Shown here: one piece after another, positions 59,155-64,000 of the stretch
Layout: the number at the start of each line of letters is the position of its first letter
How positions within the stretch are numbered: the stretch's first letter is position 1
NCBI GenBank assembly: GCA_030248225.1
Contig: JASANE010027831.1
Span: 1-64,000 of the forward strand
Direction: 5' to 3'
DNA length: 64,000 bases
From: Trileptium ribeirensis
Lineage: Eukaryota; Nematoda; Enoplea; Enoplida; Thoracostomopsidae
The notes under the pieces: model-generated
Told to the model about the DNA's origin: nothing
Database searches by the model: none
What the model saw: the letters and a program-made list of their open reading frames with translations, nothing else
Position numbers and translations under genes: made by a program

Positions 59155-59228
59155 TTTCGATCCTGCACGGAGGATTTAAGTCCGCTGCAGATCTTTCAGT
59201 TCTAACCACTCGACTATCGAGTTCTGAC
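59155..59228 (-). repeat. tRNA-like sequence in the GC-rich block
   Basis: Minus strand reads GATAGTCGAGTGGTTAGAAC (box A with the GTGG turn) and ends GCAGGATCGAAACTC (box B). Length is close to a long-variable-arm tRNA. The ends do not pair well, so a tRNA-derived repeat or decayed tRNA is favoured. Confidence 0.4.
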
Positions 59229-60430
59229 AAAATTTAATAAAATTTCAATAATAACCCAATCTCAACTGTACACTTTCGACAGTGCAGTTGAGACACTGTA
59301 CAATTTCGATGTGTACAGTGTAGTAAGAACTTAGGATGAGCGATAGAGAGAGGAAAGGAAAGAAAACAACGACAAAGGAAACAAAAGAAAAGAGCAAGGA
59401 AACAAACAAAGAAACAACAGCCAAAAAAGGGACGCGGACGCGTCCGAGGGCGGAATGCCCTGCGCTCCCCTTACCCTAGGACCAAATGCACCCCACGGAG
59501 CAAACCTGGTCCCAACCATAAAATGGGCGCAAACCCACACTTGAAACGGCTAGATCAGTGATGCCGGTCGCCTAAGAAACACCCAAGACGCCTTTGTTCG
59601 TGCCCCTCCTTTCTAGGCTGATGGAAAGCGGCTAGGGACGACCCATTAACGTGATCGAAATGACCTCCCCGATAAATACTACGTAGTTTAACCGGTACTC
59701 CTCCACCAAAATCGACACCTGCCGGTATAAGCTAACCCTACAAGAATTTTAAGGACTCGGGACAGCTGGGTCTCCGCTTGGAGTGCTGGAGATGATGCTG
59801 AGACTAGAACAAATAGCCATTTCCACGTGACCCGCCTCGTGGGTGAAACATGGTGGGATATTCGATAAGGATGTTTGGCGTTTTACAGGATAAGGAATGC
59901 AGACGCACAGAGTTTCCCATACGACGACTGAGCAGACACATCGCTTATTGCAACCTGATTATTATTAACTTTTGCTCGTTTGTACCATAAGTGACCATAT
60001 GTTCTTGCCTGTGTAACGAATTGTTTAATCGCTGATTTTAATATCATGACCATGTTTCCACGTGCATCGTAGACTCTGTACTTTCTTGTGCCCCGAGCCC
60101 CGCGTTTTTGACGAAAGAAACGAACCCTCCCCTACTTTCGCGTGTAATGCCGCGCGCTATCAAGAGCGAACTTCGAAGCACACCGGACGCATACCCCGAG
60201 CTAGTGCGGACGTAGCGGAACGCCTCGGGTACAGATTTCGGACCGGCACTACCGGGAACGTCTTCGCTCGCGCCCCCCTTTGTTTCTTTTTGCATTGGAC
60301 AAAAGGGACGAATGCTCGGATTGGCACACTATTTCTGTTTCAACTGGTGCACATTATTACTGTTTTAACTGATACCTGTTCATGTACCGTACCGTATGCC
60401 AGTTATTAATTACCACTGTAGATAACTTCA

Positions 60431-60436
60431 AATAAA
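60431..60436 (+). terminator. AATAAA possible poly(A) signal
   Basis: AATAAACTCTTGAAAAAATT lies in an AT-rich pocket of the GC block, downstream of a pyrimidine-rich stretch. It could end a transcript from the left or be part of an LTR-like R/U5 region. No matching LTR partner is visible in the window. Confidence 0.25.
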
Positions 60437-61160
60437 CTCTTGAAAAAATTACGTGACGTGTCCCGTGTTATTGGATTCTTAGCGTAATAAGGATATCCGA
60501 CGGACAGGGCCAACTCCGCGTGTCACGGCTTGACGAGGGAAATATTCCAAGCCCTGACACGTGCAGTTCGCCACCAGTATTTGTACTTGAAAATTGCAGA
60601 ATTGTAGCGAGAGTGTTCCACGCCATTTGACGATCGAGCTCGCTCGCGAAATTAGTATACGCAAATAGAGACAAGATTTATTAGGAAAAATGTTATCCCC
60701 AAATACGGATCAATAGATTATCAGGATACCAAGTAGATAATCCGACGTTAAACTCTCAGGGACGGTCGGAACCCTGTGGGGGCCATACAGGCTACATCGA
60801 ATAAAGTGTTCGACTAAGGATAAGCTAAGTGCAACTCAAATCTCCTTCCGCAAACCCAAAATTATCAAGCATTTCATTGCAAATTCGCTAGACAAAACAA
60901 CTTCCTTTTTGATTTGGACAGGGAATAACGGTTTGACATTATGACCTGTGAGCAGGTTTCGGTGTCAACCTCCCTGGGGGACCTCAGTGATCATACCAGG
61001 ATGCTAGACACGTGCGCAACCAATCGGGCGGGGTCCGAACACACCCCGTGAAGCGCGCCTGCGGCCTGCTAAGCTCCGTAACTTCTTGGGTCTGACCAAG
61101 AAAAGTGGTTAAAGTTCACAACTTAGGGTCCGCCCTTGAGGTTATGATAGCCGGGGTCGT

Positions 61161-62213
61161 ATGGGCATGGTGTTAGGAAGTTGCGCCATGCAGCTGTGTC
61201 ACCGTTATTACACTTATAGCACCCCACCAGCAGCTGCCGACAGGCCTATGTCTCCCCATCATTATATTTTTCGCGAAGTAGCCTTTACTCAACCTCCAGG
61301 GTCACCAATGTCCAGCTACGTGTCAGAGACATCTGGTGAAGGTACCACAGTGGACGGGAGAGCAGCTGAAGCCGACGACGAACTGACTAGCCAGACATCA
61401 CAGGAGCCCTCTTCAGCCGAACGACGCGGTCAAGCGGGACAAGAAACATCCAGTAGTAGTTCCAGAACACCTACTACACAACCGGGAGCATCCGACTCAC
61501 TAAGCGAATTTGCGCTTATGGAATCAAGTAGCGAACCACCAGCACCCCGAATGGGAATCGTTCACGCAGTAACCTTAGGTACCCCTCCCCGCACTCGAGC
61601 ATCGACAGAAGAACGAGGAAAGGCACTTGTTGGACGGGCCACGCAACGGAAACAGGTTGTATCAACACGAGGAGGTTTGACCACCCAGTCTGGCACCACT
61701 GATCAGCCAGGACCATCCACGGTAACCATCACAGAGCAGGTACACCCCACTACTGTTGCCACTACCTCCTCAGGAATAATACGCCTTAGCACGACTCATG
61801 CGACGGTCCCAACCAGACACTTACTACATCGCCAGGCTAGGGATCGGGTCTTTAGGCCATACGGCGCAGCATCCGACAAAGATGTAGGAGACGCCTTACG
61901 CAGACCTAGACGTGTAACTTTGCAGGAACCAGGGACGACCATCACTGAAGCAGCAGGAACATCGACTAGACTAGCCTCTACTACACGCACACAATCCACC
62001 ACTGTCACCACTTTAATGACAAGCGCACCAACACCAACCCCACGACAACTTTTAATGGAAGGACACTCGCCAGGCGGGACGCAGCCACCAACTACATTCC
62101 CACGATATCCTTCTAGCCAGGAACTACACCCTGCAGCTTGGCGACGACGAACACCTCGACCACCACCTTACGAAGAGTCTGACTCGGACGACCCTGACCT
62201 ACGGGTGGACTAA
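61161..62213 (+). CDS. 350-residue Ser/Thr/Pro-rich protein with Met-Gly start and C-terminal PPPY
   Basis: Intact frame without introns. The N terminus MGMVLGSCAMQLC has Gly2 plus early cysteines, compatible with N-myristoylation and palmitoylation. Most of the protein is low-complexity Ser, Thr, Pro, Gly and Ala (for example SQTSQEPSSAERRGQ and SSSSSRTPTTQPGAS) with no transmembrane helix. The last 17 residues are PPPYEESDSDDPDLRVD: a PPxY motif, which recruits WW-domain Nedd4-like ligases, followed by an acidic tail. A lipid anchor plus PPxY is the signature layout of budding or Gag-like proteins, but no capsid or zinc-knuckle domain is visible. It precedes a second intact ORF. Coding is likely because a 350-codon frame in this composition with consistent residue bias is unlikely by chance; function is unknown. 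Confidence 0.6.
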   Translation: MGMVLGSCAMQLCHRYYTYSTPPAAADRPMSPHHYIFREVAFTQPPGSPMSSYVSETSGEGTTVDGRAAEADDELTSQTSQEPSSAERRGQAGQETSSSSSRTPTTQPGASDSLSEFALMESSSEPPAPRMGIVHAVTLGTPPRTRASTEERGKALVGRATQRKQVVSTRGGLTTQSGTTDQPGPSTVTITEQVHPTTVATTSSGIIRLSTTHATVPTRHLLHRQARDRVFRPYGAASDKDVGDALRRPRRVTLQEPGTTITEAAGTSTRLASTTRTQSTTVTTLMTSAPTPTPRQLLMEGHSPGGTQPPTTFPRYPSSQELHPAAWRRRTPRPPPYEESDSDDPDLRVD

Positions 62214-62370
62214 ACCTAATCACACCCGCACGTACCTCAAAACAAGCAAACACGACAGGCCAACAAAAAGGGGGGTAGAAGAGGGGATCAGGAGTACACT
62301 TACAGGTAAATAAGACTATCTTTACACTCAGCCTTATTTCGGTATACACTATAGATGCGACGAAGCTACA

Positions 62371-62620
62371 TGCGGCGTTCACGTTATAATGTCCCCGGTG
62401 TTTGGAACTTTTGACCCCCTGTAGTCGCGACCCTACCGTATAGACAGTCAGTGTGACACCCATACTGTATATCAAATGCCGAGGGTGTACGACACACCCT
62501 TAGCTACTACATTTTTTCTAGACAGTGTCGTACACACCCTTAGCTACCGATTTGGCGCGAATTAACTATAACGGACACCGTCTGTAGCTAATGCGGTTTA
62601 TTAGTCAACTGTCCCTGTAG
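62371..62620 (+). mobile_element. Left end of the same Harbinger-like family, 250 bp, next to an intact ORF
   Basis: TGCGGCGTTCACGTTATAAT begins the best-preserved copy of the family terminus and the next 250 bp follow the 42318 MITE closely (CCTACCGTATAGAC, ATTTGGCGCGAA, GTAGCTAATGCGG, TTTATTAGTCAACTGT). Similarity ends near 62620, and no right terminus follows at the MITE distance; instead a 401-codon frame starts at 62642. Either the right half was lost, or this is the left end of a longer element whose other end lies beyond the window. Confidence 0.7.
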
Positions 62621-62641
62621 TACAGTGCCAACGACATCCAG

Positions 62642-63847
62642 ATGCCAATGCTACCAAAAGGCGTGCGGCACGTACCGATGGTTTGCGGCGGCGGCGTCTA
62701 TCCGATGGTACCTCTCTATCAAGCTCCACCAGTATCGCGCGGGGAAAACTTCGACTCCAAAGGGTCCCGCCGGCCAATGCTCGCCAATGAGACAACGACG
62801 CTCGATAAGTTCGAACACAACGGGCGGCGCCTGTCCAGCGCGTCTGAGCATTTTCATCTCAGTGCCCTGCAGCTGCTGGGTTACAACAACGCCGCAAAGG
62901 AGTTGGCCGAGGCGAACATCAGCCCAACCGAGCTACAACTTCGTAGCATCGCACTCCATCGCCGCCTACCGATGAAGAGACGGTGCATGCTAAAATCTTA
63001 CTACCCGCATGTCATGCGGCCAATACTACTGGCCAAATTCAGCATGCCTGAATATGCGGAGGAACTAGAGGCCACCAAGGACCGGCATTTATACAACGCC
63101 TCGCTCGACGATTTCTGGGGAACTGGCGCCTTCCACATTGACTGTTGTTGCGGCCGCACGTTCCACAACGTGACAGGTCGCCTGCTCGAGGAAATCCGAG
63201 CATACCATCGGGATGGCCTCGTGCGATGGCCCCAAGTCGTCGTCGTGGGCGACGAGCAAGCGTTGCCGCTACTTAACGTCGCCGCCCAACATAATTGGTT
63301 GGTGTTCGCTTGGCCCCGCATGGAGATGGCCGACTTGATCCAGTGGGCCAACGCGTTCGTCACGCCACAGACGGACTGTGTCATCGTCATAGGCGGGTAC
63401 GGCAAACTATGGCGTGATGACAACACCGTCTTTTCGCCCAGTGCGTTCACCAAGCGCATTAAGCGGAAACTGGAGGTGCTCGAACGGCGCCTCCGGGAAA
63501 ATGCGGCCGTCTACATCGCTCCGCCACCACCGCAATGGAACGCACTCAACTACACGAGTGAGGCATGGGCGACGGAACTGCGCAACCGGAAGCTGCGCCT
63601 TACCGGGGACCACCAAGCGCTCCGCAACGTCGTCATGGCCCCGTGGTCAGTACCATTATCGGCACCCGAAGCCTGGGATACGGTCGGACCGTTCAACCGG
63701 GGTGAGGATCACCAACGGTGGACCGAGCCAGTCGTGGCACCCGCCTACCATCAAGAACTGGTCAATTGGGTGGGCCACTATGTTCGCTGCACGGGACTTT
63801 TTCGCCTCGGCGAACAACGCAGAGGCGACAAAGGAGAAGAAGAATAG
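62642..63847 (+). CDS. 401-residue protein, weakly SGNH-hydrolase-like without catalytic Ser
   Basis: Intact, intronless, GC-rich frame. Residues about 195-300 look like a Rossmann-like alpha/beta core: PQVVVVGDEQALPLL (block I position, with GDE in place of GDS), TDCVIVIGGYGKLW (block III position, with GGYG in place of GxND), then helix SAFTKRIKRKLEVLERRLRE and strand AAVYIAPPPPQW. SGNH-type domains are known in proteins of CR1-like LINEs and Ngaro/DIRS retroelements, which fits a mobile origin, but the resemblance is by eye. The N terminus has a hydrophobic VCGGGVYPMVPLY and no clear signal peptide. The start ATG at 62642 lies 22 bp beyond the Harbinger-like end; later Met codons are possible starts. 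Charged tail DKGEEE. Confidence 0.6.
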   Translation: MPMLPKGVRHVPMVCGGGVYPMVPLYQAPPVSRGENFDSKGSRRPMLANETTTLDKFEHNGRRLSSASEHFHLSALQLLGYNNAAKELAEANISPTELQLRSIALHRRLPMKRRCMLKSYYPHVMRPILLAKFSMPEYAEELEATKDRHLYNASLDDFWGTGAFHIDCCCGRTFHNVTGRLLEEIRAYHRDGLVRWPQVVVVGDEQALPLLNVAAQHNWLVFAWPRMEMADLIQWANAFVTPQTDCVIVIGGYGKLWRDDNTVFSPSAFTKRIKRKLEVLERRLRENAAVYIAPPPPQWNALNYTSEAWATELRNRKLRLTGDHQALRNVVMAPWSVPLSAPEAWDTVGPFNRGEDHQRWTEPVVAPAYHQELVNWVGHYVRCTGLFRLGEQRRGDKGEEE

Positions 63848-64000
63848 GACTTAGAAGTGAATTTATTTGCACGTAGGTACCTCCAGCCAAAGGAAGGTAA
63901 GTAACCAGTGAGAAGTCATAGAACACCCTAGAACAGTAGAAAACGCAGCCTCTTAGGGCATAAAGTATTCCGTTTGCGGACGCGCGCGAGAAATCAGGAG

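Larger units (their letters stand above)
54600..61160. other. GC-richer block without recognisable genes
   Basis: Composition changes sharply from about 54600: G/C-rich, CpG-containing, few A/T runs. The short open frames here (up to 142 codons) have repetitive or arginine/proline-rich products and I regard them as noise. Notable contents: a GTT/GTG microsatellite (about 56470-56550), a TG/TA run (56636-56690), a 14-base word GACCGAAATTTT-type repeated at 54701 and 57962, a tRNA-like sequence at 59155, and AATAAA at 60431-60436. The block probably is a large mobile element or virus-derived insert, not assigned to a family. Confidence 0.5.

Noticed and set aside
60062..60409. 115-codon plus frame before an AATAAA
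   Set aside because: Composition is Arg/Thr-rich without motif, the opposite strand is open as well, and no homology or second copy supports it.
63001..63459. 152-codon minus frame and other frames inside 62625-63854
   Set aside because: Shadows of the 401-codon plus frame, in GC-rich sequence with few stops in any frame.
1..64000. CRISPR arrays, bacterial operons or phage modules
   Set aside because: No regularly spaced direct repeats, no ribosome binding sites ahead of long frames, and spliced coding exons show eukaryotic DNA.

Overview
The window looks like nuclear DNA of an invertebrate animal. It is AT-rich, protein-coding sequence is broken into short exons with GT/AG boundaries and introns of about 0.5-5 kb, and there is a dense load of small non-autonomous DNA transposons and tRNA-derived SINE-like repeats. 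I see no bacterial-style operons. I cannot name the species; tunicate, mollusc or another AT-rich invertebrate would all fit. Nearly every open frame longer than 60 codons in the AT-rich part is noise; the real coding signal is in short phase-compatible exons, often in a frame other than the longest one.

Layout. 1-18 kb: no convincing gene; a three-unit tandem repeat (2341-3071), a weak decayed leucine-rich-repeat-like fragment (about 5154-5406), a 40-bp tandem pair (5965-6044), and a roughly 1.3-kb hAT-like element (11890-13200) with a Harbinger-type MITE nested inside (12315-12708). 18-29.8 kb: one possible terminal exon on the minus strand (18189-18293) and a well-bounded hAT-type element with a perfect 8-bp target duplication (22793-23615). 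29.85-53.14 kb, minus strand: one split gene, of which I can chain twelve phase-compatible exons. The last four carry the second half of a two-pore-domain potassium (K2P) channel: M3 helix, second pore loop with filter TIGFG, M4 helix, and an acidic C-terminal tail. The exons before them are hydrophilic and serine/threonine/glutamine-rich; if they all belong to this gene they form an exceptionally long M2-M3 cytoplasmic loop (about 250 residues at minimum, about 700 at maximum). M1, pore 1 and M2 were not found and should lie beyond the right edge. Its introns hold MITEs and SINEs.

54.6-64 kb: the composition changes abruptly to GC-richer sequence without recognisable exons until two long uninterrupted plus-strand frames: a 350-codon Ser/Thr/Pro-rich protein with an N-terminal Met-Gly and a C-terminal PPPY motif, and a 401-codon protein with weak resemblance to an SGNH-hydrolase fold lacking the usual catalytic serine. 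Between them lies the left end (62371-62620) of the same Harbinger-like family that occurs as complete 506-bp MITEs at 42318-42823 and 53920-54425. I read this block as mobile-element or virus-derived DNA, with no family firmly assigned.

Exon joins are my own reading of splice consensus and phase; no alignment or transcript evidence was available.
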